From contig CBFIEJ010000010.1 of NCBI GenBank assembly GCA_965661575.1, positions 1 through 54,969 of the forward strand: a stretch of 54,969 nt of DNA, read 5' to 3'. Both the position numbers and the translations under genes were made by a program. Below are positions 15,513-24,797 of the stretch, in pieces; the first letter of the stretch is position 1; every line of letters starts with the position of its first letter. Source of the DNA: UA16 sp965661575 (GTDB lineage: Bacteria > Bacteroidota > Bacteroidia > Flavobacteriales_D > Sanyastnellaceae). The notes beneath the pieces were generated by a model. It did no database searches. It had not been told where the DNA came from and saw only the letters and a list, made by a program, of their open reading frames with translations.

Positions 15513-17510
15513 TTATTCTCCGGGAACGTAATCGAAACGCATGATTCGGAATACCGTTCGACGGTTGGCTTGATGCGCCCGCTCTTTTTCCTCCTCAGTT
15601 TTCATTCGATTGATTTCTGAGTCCGAAACGAGCAGCATGTTCTCACCCCTTCCAACTGCTACAAGTCGCTCCCTATCAATTCCAGCGCCGACCAGATAAT
15701 CAACACATGTCTGGGCACGTCGTTGAGATAACTCTTCGTTGTAACTATCCTTTCCCCGGCTATCCGTGTGCGACTCCAACTGAATCACATAAGTTTCATT
15801 TCGTTCCATGATGTCGAGCAGGTAGGCCAGAGAATCCGTACTATTCACGTCGCCATTGACCAAGAGATCCGCTTCGTTGAACGCATACAAAACCAATGGC
15901 ATTTGGTACTCTTGGTCCAAGACCACTTCCTTCAAAAAGTATTCCCTTGCAAAGGTGGTGCTCTCTGTGAGTCCCGCTGTAGCGAAGCGGTCGCCGGTGT
16001 TGATGTAACCTTGAAGTTCTACACCTACGTCATAGGTTGCGTTCTTTTTGATCTCATCGTCACACAATTCCAGGCCACCGTCGGCGTCTGCAGTAAATGT
16101 CCAAGAATCACCGTTTGAACCATTGACTTCAACCGAAGCCATAAGAGGGTTGCCCGTATCGTAATCATAAACGTTAGCTCGGAAGCAAAACTTCATATCC
16201 GGTAGTGTAAAAGAGTACAAGTCATCTTTACCCTTTCCACCGACTCGGCTCGAAGTAAAAATACCAGCATCTTCTCCATCCTTAAAGACAATACCAAAGT
16301 CATCTGCACTGCTGTTGATTGGGTAGGGCACAGTTGTTGCCTCTTCGAACTTCATGACCCCTTCCGCTGGAGCAGCACTCAAAATATCAAGTCCTCCCAT
16401 ATTCCCATTTGTCGAGGAATAGAACAGGGTTCCATCATAGCGCATGTTCGGAAACATCTCGTCACCCGCTGTATTGACATTTTCGCCGAGATTGATGGGC
16501 TCACCAAATGTGTCTTCTTTTCTATCGTAGGCGACATACCAGATGTCCTTGCCACCATACCCTCCTTCCATGTCAGAGACAAACATGAGGAAATCATTGT
16601 CTGCTGTGAAGCTCGGATGTCCCACCTGTGAGGTGTCGTTTTCGTCCCTGTTGATCAATTCAATGACTTCGGAGGGACCATACTTTGACCCCATAGCGGT
16701 CGCCCGGTATAAATCACAGGCAAAAGAACTTTCCTCATCGGAAATGCACCGAGTGAAGTAGATGTTCTTGTACTTCTTATCAAAAGCAACCGTCCCTTCG
16801 TTAAATTCAGTATTGATCGTTGAGTTCAATGGTTCTGGCGTACTCCAGCGGTCTTTCTTGTCTTGCTCCGAACGAAACAAGTCCATAAAGCTTTGCCCTG
16901 TGATGGGATCTTCTCCTGAACCCGTTGAGCTCTCCCGCGAAGAAGCAAAAACAATCTCGTCTGCCTTCTTAGAGGCATACCCCACCCCGAAGTCGTAACC
17001 ATCCGAGTTCAAAAGCAGCAGGTTATCTACGATGTAACGACTAGAAGGCTCATCCAATTCGAGCGCATCATTGTCCGCCCGCTCAATTCGAGCATCAGCT
17101 ACACCCGCATCTCCTCCGTTTTCTTTGTAGGCTACATACCACTCAATCGCATCATCAAACGACTGTTGTGAATGCATTACATCCCCATAAACCAGGTAAA
17201 CGGACGGGTCATTTGCACCATACCGCAGCCCAATCGCTTTGTCGTACCATTCCTCAGCAGCAGCAGGCTCCAGCATCATTCGGAAACTCTCACCGGTCAT
17301 GAAGGCAATCCTTCCTTTCTCTTCTATTTCCTTCACTTTTGCGTAGGCCTTGATGTATTCTTGAGCTGACGTGCTGTACGCCATCTTTTCGAATGCTTGG
17401 TCCGCTTCAGCGGCATAATCGGTCTGCGCTGAGAGCGCTCCGAAGGATAACATAATCACCAAACTGGCCAAACCAGTTCGGGTACAAAAAGCTTGCAGGT
17501 TCTTGTGCAT
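15513..17510 (-). CDS. porE: PorE-like type IX secretion envelope protein (TPR, beta-propeller, CRD, OmpA)
   Basis: The 665 residues have a signal peptide (cleavage near ALSA-Q at 28), a TPR-like helical region (about 30-140), WD40/PD40-like beta-propeller repeats (about 165-430, e.g. GGYGGKDIWYVAY and NMRYDGTLFYSSTNG), a carboxypeptidase-regulatory-like domain (about 440-535) and a C-terminal OmpA domain. The OmpA part has the peptidoglycan-binding pattern ESHTDSRGKDSYNEELSQRR and HQANRRTVF. This order and length match PorE of the type IX secretion system, which ties the trans-envelope complex to peptidoglycan. PorE in Porphyromonas was reported with this architecture; other OmpA/PD40 paralogues exist in Bacteroidota, so the assignment is probable and not certain. 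It heads the purM-prfA-pyrF transcript. Confidence 0.78.
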   Translation of the reverse strand: MHKNLQAFCTRTGLASLVIMLSFGALSAQTDYAAEADQAFEKMAYSTSAQEYIKAYAKVKEIEEKGRIAFMTGESFRMMLEPAAAEEWYDKAIGLRYGANDPSVYLVYGDVMHSQQSFDDAIEWYVAYKENGGDAGVADARIERADNDALELDEPSSRYIVDNLLLLNSDGYDFGVGYASKKADEIVFASSRESSTGSGEDPITGQSFMDLFRSEQDKKDRWSTPEPLNSTINTEFNEGTVAFDKKYKNIYFTRCISDEESSFACDLYRATAMGSKYGPSEVIELINRDENDTSQVGHPSFTADNDFLMFVSDMEGGYGGKDIWYVAYDRKEDTFGEPINLGENVNTAGDEMFPNMRYDGTLFYSSTNGNMGGLDILSAAPAEGVMKFEEATTVPYPINSSADDFGIVFKDGEDAGIFTSSRVGGKGKDDLYSFTLPDMKFCFRANVYDYDTGNPLMASVEVNGSNGDSWTFTADADGGLELCDDEIKKNATYDVGVELQGYINTGDRFATAGLTESTTFAREYFLKEVVLDQEYQMPLVLYAFNEADLLVNGDVNSTDSLAYLLDIMERNETYVIQLESHTDSRGKDSYNEELSQRRAQTCVDYLVGAGIDRERLVAVGRGENMLLVSDSEINRMKTEEEKERAHQANRRTVFRIMRFDYVPGE

Positions 17511-17596
17511 TTCGTATCGATTTTAATCTGTGCCCGAATGTAAGGCAAAGCCATCGTTTCGGCGCAATCCGAAGTCAATAAAGCCAAAAATAAGCC

Positions 17597-17628
17597 CAAA
17601 AAAAGGGCTGGCTCAACGGCCAGCCCTT
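17597..17628 (-). terminator. Terminator after glutamine synthetase
   Basis: On the minus strand AAGGGCTGGC (17628-17619) pairs perfectly with GCCAGCCCTT (17612-17603) around a 6-nt loop, followed by a run of Ts (17604-17598). It lies 40 bp after the glutamine synthetase stop and separates that gene from the porE transcript. Confidence 0.88.
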
Positions 17629-17667
17629 GGGTTTTGCGTCCAACTGTCAACTGTAAAACACAGTCAT

Positions 17668-19854
17668 TTAGCGCGTGAAAAGCAACTCCGTGAACTTTGG
17701 CAATGGCCATTGTGCGTCGTCAACCATCAATTCCAACTCTGCGCAGCAGCCGGCTACCGTTTCCATGCATGGCACCACTTTTTCTGCGTAGTCCCGTGCT
17801 TTGGCAAGTGCTGTTTTCGCTCCTTCCGCCTTGTCATGAATCTCCTCCATTTTAGCTGCAGCAATGTGAAGATTTTGGATCACTGTTCCAGCCGATTTGA
17901 TCATGTCCATCTGTGCAACAGAAAACTTCGAGGCGTCCTTTCCGAGAACCGAGGTCAGCTGTTCGACATTGGTTAGCAATCCGCTCTGGAATCGAATGGC
18001 GGCTGGCAAAATTGTACTTCGACTCATATCCAAAAGGACGCGGTATTCGATTTGGCGCTTCAAGATGTAATTCTCCAAATCAACCTCCACACGAGCTCCC
18101 AACTCCTCTTTGCTCAAAACGCCCATTTTCTCGAACAAATCCTGCACCTCCTTGCGATTCAGAACGTTCAATGCTTCCGGGGTATTGCGGAGGTTCGACA
18201 AGCCGCGTTGCTTCGCCTCTTTGACCCACTCGTCAGAATAGCCATTGCCCTCGAATCGGATGGATTTGCTTTGTGCAATCAATTTTTGCAACTCCTTCAG
18301 TATCGCATCGTCCTTTTTGTCACCACCAGCGATCCGCTCATCAACGTCGCGCTTGAACGACTTCAATTGATCCGAAACAATGGTATTCAAAACCGTCATT
18401 GATACGGCACAATTGGCTGTAGATCCCACAGCACGCAACTCAAATTTGTTGCCTGTGAAAGCAAAAGGAGATGTTCTGTTGCGATCGGTATTGTCCAGCA
18501 TCACTTCCGGAATACGACCAATCTCTAGTTTCAATGCCGTCTTGTCCTCTGGGGTCAACTTACCGGCCTTGATGCTCGTTTCCAGAGCATCCAACAATTC
18601 GGATAACTGAGACCCAATGAATGCGCTGATGATGGCGGGTGGCGCTTCGTTCGCACCTAAACGATGATCGTTCCCCACCGATGCAATAGCAGCACGAACG
18701 ATGTCCGCATGTTTGTGCAAAGCCGCGAGCGTATTGACGAAAAAGGTCAAAAACCTCAGGTTCGTTTTGGGGTTGTTGCCCGGCTTCAAGAGATTTACAC
18801 CTGTGTTTGTCCCCAAGGACCAGTTGTTGTGTTTTCCCGAACCATTTAAGCCTGGGTACGGCTTTTCATGCAGCAAAAGCTGGAAATTATGGCGACGAGC
18901 CACCTGCTCCATGACCTCCATGAGAAGAAGGTTATGATCGTTTGCAAGATTGGCTTCTTCAAATACCGGCGCACACTCAAACTGATTCGGAGCCACCTCG
19001 TTGTGCCTAGTCGTGACAGGAATACCCAATTTATGCGATTCCATCTCGAATTCCTTCATGAATGCAGTCGCACGAGCAGGGATTGAACCGAAGTAGTGAT
19101 CGTCCAGTTGCTGACCTTTCGCAGGCGCTGCGCCAAACAGCGCGCGACCTGTCATTTGCAAATCAGGGCGGGCAGCGTGAAGCGCCTTATCGACCAAGAA
19201 ATACTCTTGCTCCCATCCCAAAGTGGCCACCACTTTGGTGATGTTTTTGTCGAAATACTGACAGACCGCTGTTGCCGAGTCATCAATGCTCGCGAGCGCT
19301 TTGAGCATCGGCATCTTGTTGTCCAGAGCGAAACCTGTGTAACTGATGAAGATGGTCGGTATGCACAGGGTGTTTTCCCAGACAAAAGCGGGAGATGTCG
19401 GATCCCAAAGCGTATAGCCACGGGCTTCAAATGTGTTGCGAATGCCTCCATTCGGAAACGAGCTCGCATCCGGCTCTTGCTGTACCAACAAGGAGCCGTC
19501 AAATTTCTCAATCACCCTTCCGTCGGAGGTCGGTGTGATGAAGCTGTCGTGCTTTTCTGCGGTTGCTCCTGTCAACGGCTGAAACCAGTGCGTGTAGTGC
19601 GTTGCACCGCGTGTGATTGCCCATTCCTTCATCGCAGAAGCCACCTGATCCGCGATATCACGGCTGATCGAAGTGTGATTTTCCATCGCATCTTCGATGC
19701 TATCGCAAGCCTCGTCGGTGAGGTATTGCTTCATCATTGTCAGGTTGAAGACGTTCTCTCCGTAGTACGCAGAAATTTTATTGTCTGGGCGAGGAGCGAC
19801 GCGTGGCGTGCGCTCTAGGACATCTTCCAACGCTTTTTTTCGTGAAATGCTCAT
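17668..19854 (-). CDS. glnN: Glutamine synthetase type III
   Basis: Makes glutamine from glutamate and ammonia with ATP. The 728 residues are the length of class III enzymes, against about 450-470 for class I. Family features include the N-terminal NVFNLTMMKQYL region, TGFALDNKMPMLKAL, GWEQEYFLVD, the metal and substrate residues in TRHNEVAPNQFECAPVFEE, and LLLHEKPYPGLNGSGKHNNWS. Class III is the common assimilatory form in Bacteroidota. The gene is monocistronic: a 135-bp AT-rich gap precedes it and a clear terminator follows. A TACATTCG sequence about 40 bp before the start is one base off the -7 consensus, but no good -33 element goes with it. Confidence 0.96.
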   Translation of the reverse strand: MSISRKKALEDVLERTPRVAPRPDNKISAYYGENVFNLTMMKQYLTDEACDSIEDAMENHTSISRDIADQVASAMKEWAITRGATHYTHWFQPLTGATAEKHDSFITPTSDGRVIEKFDGSLLVQQEPDASSFPNGGIRNTFEARGYTLWDPTSPAFVWENTLCIPTIFISYTGFALDNKMPMLKALASIDDSATAVCQYFDKNITKVVATLGWEQEYFLVDKALHAARPDLQMTGRALFGAAPAKGQQLDDHYFGSIPARATAFMKEFEMESHKLGIPVTTRHNEVAPNQFECAPVFEEANLANDHNLLLMEVMEQVARRHNFQLLLHEKPYPGLNGSGKHNNWSLGTNTGVNLLKPGNNPKTNLRFLTFFVNTLAALHKHADIVRAAIASVGNDHRLGANEAPPAIISAFIGSQLSELLDALETSIKAGKLTPEDKTALKLEIGRIPEVMLDNTDRNRTSPFAFTGNKFELRAVGSTANCAVSMTVLNTIVSDQLKSFKRDVDERIAGGDKKDDAILKELQKLIAQSKSIRFEGNGYSDEWVKEAKQRGLSNLRNTPEALNVLNRKEVQDLFEKMGVLSKEELGARVEVDLENYILKRQIEYRVLLDMSRSTILPAAIRFQSGLLTNVEQLTSVLGKDASKFSVAQMDMIKSAGTVIQNLHIAAAKMEEIHDKAEGAKTALAKARDYAEKVVPCMETVAGCCAELELMVDDAQWPLPKFTELLFTR

Positions 19855-19989
19855 TTTTGGCTATTTTTCAATGATTTTGCGAATGTACCCCATTTTTTCA
19901 GGGGGTCATCCCAAAATAAATCAAAATATTATGAACACCCCCCCTCGTTTTATTCCCTAAAAACGAAAAAAAAGCATTTACACTGCGAA

Positions 19990-22900
19990 TCACTGGATTT
20001 GAATCCACTCCGTCCAGCGGCTACCAAATTCGTCAAGGACCGCTATTGCGTAGGTTCCTTGCGGCAGCGATGTCAGGTTCAACAAGCCCAGCTGTCCCCG
20101 AGCATGGCGTAACGATCCGGAACGCAATTCCTGCCCCATGAGATTGAGACACGACCAGCTTAATTGTTCACCTTGAATGAATCCGCTCATCTTCAGTTTG
20201 ATTTCACCGCTTGATGGGTTGGGAAAGGCTGTGATACTTCGTTCGTTTTGTGCCGGCGTTTCGGTAACTGAAACCACATTGGTTTGCAGGAAGAAAGCTT
20301 GCGAAATAGACTTTCCAAAGTCCGGTTCAAAGTTGATGAAGTTTCCGCCGCTTACTTTTTTCAAGCGGGTGTAGCCACTGCCATCCGAGTTGGCCCAGAA
20401 ACTCTGTCCGTCATCTCCCGAATCTAAAATGGTCACGCGGTAGCAGCCTTGGTTGAGAGCTATGGTGTCGCGATGCGTGAAGTTTGGCGTCGAGTATCCG
20501 CGTTCCCAGACCACGTTTCCAACTGCGTCCGTAATCTCAACTGAAGTTTCATACGGTACTGCATTGGTCTTGGTCCAGACAATGACTCGGTTGTCGTCCA
20601 AATCGGGATAAGACCAAGTGGGAACGCGGTGGAATCGACTCGTGGCTCGATCATTGCGTGGCTCCTCATCGACGGCTCCATTTGGCGCATCCACGGCAAC
20701 CTCAAAAACCAGCCATTCCTCATCATCACCTTCCCACAAAATAGGGTCATCGTAAGCCAATTCAACTTCTGCAGATTCCAAAAAGGCCAATGCGCCCTCC
20801 CAATTGTAGGTCATCATTTCCCCTCCTTGCACACCAAACACAATGGAACAGGACGTGAGCAGCTCGGAGCCGTTGTTGCGAATGACCACCTTGGGAGATT
20901 TGCAAACTGGATTCAGACGAGACTCAATTTTATCATCACTCGGCGCCAGTATTTGCGACACTTCCACATCGCGCTGCATATTGGGTGCTCCGTACGCCAC
21001 AATTTGCCCTTCAAACCGGTAATTTCCATCCGGATCATAGGTGATGTCATAATCCACCGCAAATGCCTCTTGCCCTTCCACCAGTGGGGTGAGTTCAAAC
21101 TCTTTCGTATCGACAGGCGCACCTGGACACCAGCCGGCCCGATCGTATATCCACGTACCCCCCTGAGGATACAGCGGATTGTCCGCGCACTCGCGCATCA
21201 CCTCCCAACTCCATTGCAGCGCGCCATCCACTTCAACAGAGTGCGTGTTGTAACAGAACTCTCCACAATTATTTCCAGAGCCAAAGCCGTGTCCACTCGC
21301 CCTCGTGCGCAACTTGAACATCTCCTCGCCCTCCACTGGAGTGAATACATGATCCGTTATGTTTTCATCAAACGAAGCGAGGTTTTGTTGCCCCTTCCAA
21401 AATGCATCCATGCGCTTGACGTCGCGAGGCGGAGTTCCAGAAATGAACGCGAATTTCATATCCAAAAGTTCTTGCCAGTTGCCCGCTTGCAACTCCACGC
21501 TATCCCGCAAAAGATGGGCAAAGTCAGAAACGTCAAAAACCCAAGTCCACCCATCATCATCCAGTGTGAGGCCAATGCCATAGGGAGTGATGAAGCGAGC
21601 CAATTCATATCGGTCAATCACTTCAAAGGCAGGCGAAAAATACTCCAACGTATCATTCTCAAACACAACTTCTTCACCCTCAATGGGGAATGATCCCAAC
21701 AAGAATCCATCAGGTGTCCTAATGGTGCGGCTCTGATCTGCCTGCCAGCCATAATCCACTGAAACCACCTGCACTCCGTTTCCGTCAACAGCCCATTCAA
21801 CGATACTGGTAGCCGGAATCCGGTGGGCGTGATCAACCACCACTGGCCCTGTGCTCTCTACTTCTCCATACCACCAGGTAAGAGCTGGCCGTTGATCACT
21901 TGGCATCGCACCTGGATTGTAGAAAGCTAGAGCTGGCTCATGTCGCTTGACACCAGCATTGCCGTGTAAAATCAATTCTTCCGCATCACCGACTGCACCA
22001 ATTATAGGATTGAAATCCATCGAAAGATTCATTTCCAAATCGTTTAGCGAAGGGTGATTCTCATCCACAGGCATCGCATGATATGCCATGATGGTTTCAG
22101 CAGTCAACGCGGCCGACCACAAGCGGAATTCATCGACATCACCCCGGTAATCATTTCCCCCATTGCCATTGCACCCGATGTAAAACCGCACCATTTCTCC
22201 AAAGGCATTGTCTTTGTTGGATCCCGTATGCCAGAGATCGCCATTCAAGTGAATGGCCATGGTCCCCGCCACCGCATCTTTGGTGAAGGCCCAGTGATTC
22301 CACTTGCCTTCGTAGTCTTCTGGATTGGCCGCTTGATCAATACGATCGTAGCCACCGTCGTAACCCGCATCCCAGTATACCCGACCATTTGACCAAGGCA
22401 AGTGAATGTTGATTTCCCGTTGATTGGCGGGGTTCATTCCTTCGCAAATGCTATTGTTCTCCGGCTGAAATTCCGCATTGCCACGTTGCCAAAATTCGAC
22501 TGTGACCTCATCGCCAATGGAGTCCAACCAAGCCATGGCAACCTCAAGCCTGTCATTGCCATCGAAAGAAATAAACTCCCCCGCAGTGCTGGCCTGCCAA
22601 GTTTTTTGTGGAGCACTGGTCCCTTCCACAGCACTCCAATTCAGATCGGCGCTGTCGCCGGACCATTCGCATGAGATGATGAGATGACTCATGCCATCCC
22701 ATTGTAGTGGGGCATCCCAAAGGAATCGTCCAGGATGAGTTGCATCAAATACACTCGCTGTCGCTGCCGCTTCCCCACTATAAAAACCATCCAGGGTATC
22801 TGCTTCGACCCAATGAGCGATCCATTTCGCGGCATCCCGATTTTCAAGTGCAGTCATCACCGGAAATTCCAATCCTGCGACACTCAAGTTTTCCCAACCC

Positions 22901-23481
22901 CAGGCACCTAATTCCTCCGCGGTCCAGAGCCATTGAGCCCTTCCTCCCGCATTTTCTTCGACTAACCAGCTCAATTCACTCCAATCCATCGCTCCGTCTG
23001 TAGCAGAATTTTGAGATGAGGCTGTTCCATCAACAATCCCATGGTCAACATAAGTCCATCGCACCGTGTCCATGGGAATGCCTCCCACTGGGTCTAAAAT
23101 CAAAGTGTCTGATTCAAACGCCAAATCATCGATGAGCCAATGAGGATGCGAAAGCAAGTTGCTATCAAGCTCTCCCGTGTGATCGAAGAGATAACTGTAA
23201 GAGAGGTAATCCCACTCTCCACATGCATACCCCAAATTCCCAGCCGTGCCGTCCTCAAAACACTTCAGGTTGTAATACATTAAAATCTTCTGATACGAAG
23301 AGTCGTTGTCACTCGCCGGAAAATCAAACCAACGCCGTCCGGGACTGTCATACGCTGTCTCAGGGTTGTTTTGAGCTTCCCAAGTGTACGTCTGAACCCA
23401 CGTAGTGTCGGCTTCTTGGGCCGAAGCATCTGCACTTAGAAAAAAAGCGATTAAAACGAAGAAGGTGACTGCGGTTTTCAT
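19990..23481 (-). CDS. Secreted PNGase F-like protein with laminin-G-like insertion and type IX sorting domain
   Basis: The 1163 residues begin with a signal peptide (FFVLIAFFLSADASA, 7-21) and end with a type A C-terminal sorting domain (about 1085-1163, from TAFPNPSSGEIKL). Between them is a peptide-N-glycosidase F-like fold. ACGEWDYLSYSY (86-97) matches the CDEWD region of Elizabethkingia PNGase F, RFITPYG (629-635) its RFITPYW, NCGEFCYNTHS (738-748) its GCAEWCFRTHT, and DRAGWCPG (780-787) its identical motif. In PNGase F the first two are about 20 residues apart; here about 540 residues intervene, including a laminin-G/concanavalin-like domain (about 303-465, DGNDRLEVAMAWL to DVDEFRLW). 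The equivalents of Asp60 and Glu206 are present, but Glu118 appears replaced (GNW at 667-669). PNGase numbering is from memory. It likely acts on, or only binds, glycoproteins outside the cell; activity is unproven. Confidence 0.82.
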   Translation of the reverse strand: MKTAVTFFVLIAFFLSADASAQEADTTWVQTYTWEAQNNPETAYDSPGRRWFDFPASDNDSSYQKILMYYNLKCFEDGTAGNLGYACGEWDYLSYSYLFDHTGELDSNLLSHPHWLIDDLAFESDTLILDPVGGIPMDTVRWTYVDHGIVDGTASSQNSATDGAMDWSELSWLVEENAGGRAQWLWTAEELGAWGWENLSVAGLEFPVMTALENRDAAKWIAHWVEADTLDGFYSGEAAATASVFDATHPGRFLWDAPLQWDGMSHLIISCEWSGDSADLNWSAVEGTSAPQKTWQASTAGEFISFDGNDRLEVAMAWLDSIGDEVTVEFWQRGNAEFQPENNSICEGMNPANQREINIHLPWSNGRVYWDAGYDGGYDRIDQAANPEDYEGKWNHWAFTKDAVAGTMAIHLNGDLWHTGSNKDNAFGEMVRFYIGCNGNGGNDYRGDVDEFRLWSAALTAETIMAYHAMPVDENHPSLNDLEMNLSMDFNPIIGAVGDAEELILHGNAGVKRHEPALAFYNPGAMPSDQRPALTWWYGEVESTGPVVVDHAHRIPATSIVEWAVDGNGVQVVSVDYGWQADQSRTIRTPDGFLLGSFPIEGEEVVFENDTLEYFSPAFEVIDRYELARFITPYGIGLTLDDDGWTWVFDVSDFAHLLRDSVELQAGNWQELLDMKFAFISGTPPRDVKRMDAFWKGQQNLASFDENITDHVFTPVEGEEMFKLRTRASGHGFGSGNNCGEFCYNTHSVEVDGALQWSWEVMRECADNPLYPQGGTWIYDRAGWCPGAPVDTKEFELTPLVEGQEAFAVDYDITYDPDGNYRFEGQIVAYGAPNMQRDVEVSQILAPSDDKIESRLNPVCKSPKVVIRNNGSELLTSCSIVFGVQGGEMMTYNWEGALAFLESAEVELAYDDPILWEGDDEEWLVFEVAVDAPNGAVDEEPRNDRATSRFHRVPTWSYPDLDDNRVIVWTKTNAVPYETSVEITDAVGNVVWERGYSTPNFTHRDTIALNQGCYRVTILDSGDDGQSFWANSDGSGYTRLKKVSGGNFINFEPDFGKSISQAFFLQTNVVSVTETPAQNERSITAFPNPSSGEIKLKMSGFIQGEQLSWSCLNLMGQELRSGSLRHARGQLGLLNLTSLPQGTYAIAVLDEFGSRWTEWIQIQ

Positions 23482-23567
23482 GGCTTGGTTGATTTCTCAA
23501 TTTAGCGCATGAAGTTACAAACTTGATTCTTTCTCAAAAGGGAAAATCACGCCCCAGCCGAAACGAA

Positions 23568-24770
23568 TCAAATCGCTAATCTTCCCGGATACTTCTGCAA
23601 GGCAACAGCAATGCATTGCACCGCTTTTCTGATATCATCTTGGTGCAGGACATAAGCCATTCGCACTTCTTTCTTGCCCAATCCAGGAGTGGCATAAAAG
23701 CCGGAATTGGGCGCCATCATCACCGTACTCCCCTCGTGCTCGAATGATTCCAACATCCATTGGCAGAAGGAATCCGAATCATCAATGGGCAACTTGGCCA
23801 CTGCATAGAATGCTCCTCCGGGTGTTGGACATTCTACATGATCAATTTCATTCAGTCCCTGCACCAAAGCGTCACGACGCGATTTGTATTCCGCGCGCAC
23901 CTCCTCGAAGTAAGAGGTGGGCGTATCCAATGCCGCCTCCGCCGCTACTTGCGCCAACGTCGGTGGACTGAGCCGTGCCATAGCAAAGCGCATAGCCGCT
24001 GTTCGAATGTCTTGGTTTTTGGTCACCAATGCACCCACACGAGCGCCACACATGCTGTAACGCTTCGAGACGCTATCAATGACTACCGCGTGTTGCTCGA
24101 GGCCTTCCAAACTCAACACACTCGGTGACATGTTTCCATCGTATGTGAACTCACGATAAACCTCATCGGCAAACAAAAACAAATCACGCTCTTTCACAAG
24201 ATTGGCCACAGCCTGGAGCGATTCATCAGCATATTTCGTGCCCGTAGGATTTCCAGGGTTGCAAATCAGAATCGCTTTGGTCCGATCCGTAATCGCTGCC
24301 TCAAAAGCCGACATGGGAGGCAAAGCAAAACCATTGTCAATGGAAGCCGTAACTGGAACAATTTCAATTCCTGCCCAAGTGGCAAAACCATTGTAATTCG
24401 CATAAAATGGTTCAGGTATAATGACCTCATCCCCAGGATTGAGGCAACTCATAAAAGCAAAAACCAATGCCTCCGATCCGCCTGTAGTAATCATGATTTC
24501 ATCCGGCGTCACAGCGACACCAACGGATTCATAATACCGCGCCAAACCCGAACGGTACGAAGCAAAACCTTCACTCGGACTGTACTCCAAAACATCTCGT
24601 TTGATTCCACGGATAGCATCCATTGCTGGCTTTGGGGTGGAGATGTCGGGCTGACCAATGTTCAGGTGAATCACGTTTATACCTCGCTCCTTTGCACCGT
24701 TGGCAAAGGGAGCGAGCTTCCGAATGGGGCTATCGGGCATCGAGTGCCCCTTGTCTGAGATCGTCGGCAT
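23568..24770 (-). CDS. Class I/II pyridoxal-phosphate aminotransferase
   Basis: Fold type I aminotransferase of 400 residues, of the aspartate/aromatic kind. It shows NIGQPD near the N-terminus, TTGGSEAL (96-103), NPGNPTG (171-177), the PLP-phenol contact in ADEVYREF (201-208), the Schiff-base lysine K236 in SVSKRYSMCGARVG and the substrate-carboxylate arginine near the C-terminus. The lysine context SVSKRYS is less usual than SFSK. The donor is probably aspartate, but substrate cannot be settled from sequence. It lies 24 bp after the GNAT gene and has a possible -7 box of its own. Confidence 0.9.
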   Translation of the reverse strand: MPTISDKGHSMPDSPIRKLAPFANGAKERGINVIHLNIGQPDISTPKPAMDAIRGIKRDVLEYSPSEGFASYRSGLARYYESVGVAVTPDEIMITTGGSEALVFAFMSCLNPGDEVIIPEPFYANYNGFATWAGIEIVPVTASIDNGFALPPMSAFEAAITDRTKAILICNPGNPTGTKYADESLQAVANLVKERDLFLFADEVYREFTYDGNMSPSVLSLEGLEQHAVVIDSVSKRYSMCGARVGALVTKNQDIRTAAMRFAMARLSPPTLAQVAAEAALDTPTSYFEEVRAEYKSRRDALVQGLNEIDHVECPTPGGAFYAVAKLPIDDSDSFCQWMLESFEHEGSTVMMAPNSGFYATPGLGKKEVRMAYVLHQDDIRKAVQCIAVALQKYPGRLAI

Positions 24771-24789
24771 GGCTTGAATTGAAAAAAAG

Positions 24790-24797
24790 CAAATTTA
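24790..24797 (-). promoter_or_regulatory. Possible -7 element of the aminotransferase gene
   Basis: TAAATTTG on the minus strand is a perfect -7 box and overlaps the TAA stop of the GNAT gene. No good -33 TTTG lies 19 bp upstream, so it may be a weak internal promoter or chance. Confidence 0.4.

Noticed and set aside
19096..19818. 240-codon reading frame antisense to glutamine synthetase
   Set aside because: Arginine- and cysteine-rich complement of a conserved gene; no recognisable features.
19855..19989. Terminator or riboswitch in the AT-rich gap before glutamine synthetase
   Set aside because: A TCGTTTT/AAAACGA pairing exists, but it is followed by a G-run, not Ts, and I could not recognise a glutamine riboswitch.
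20629..21693. 354-codon reading frame antisense to the PNGase F-like gene
   Set aside because: Long but without domain, signal or start context; the minus-strand protein has clear motifs throughout the same region.
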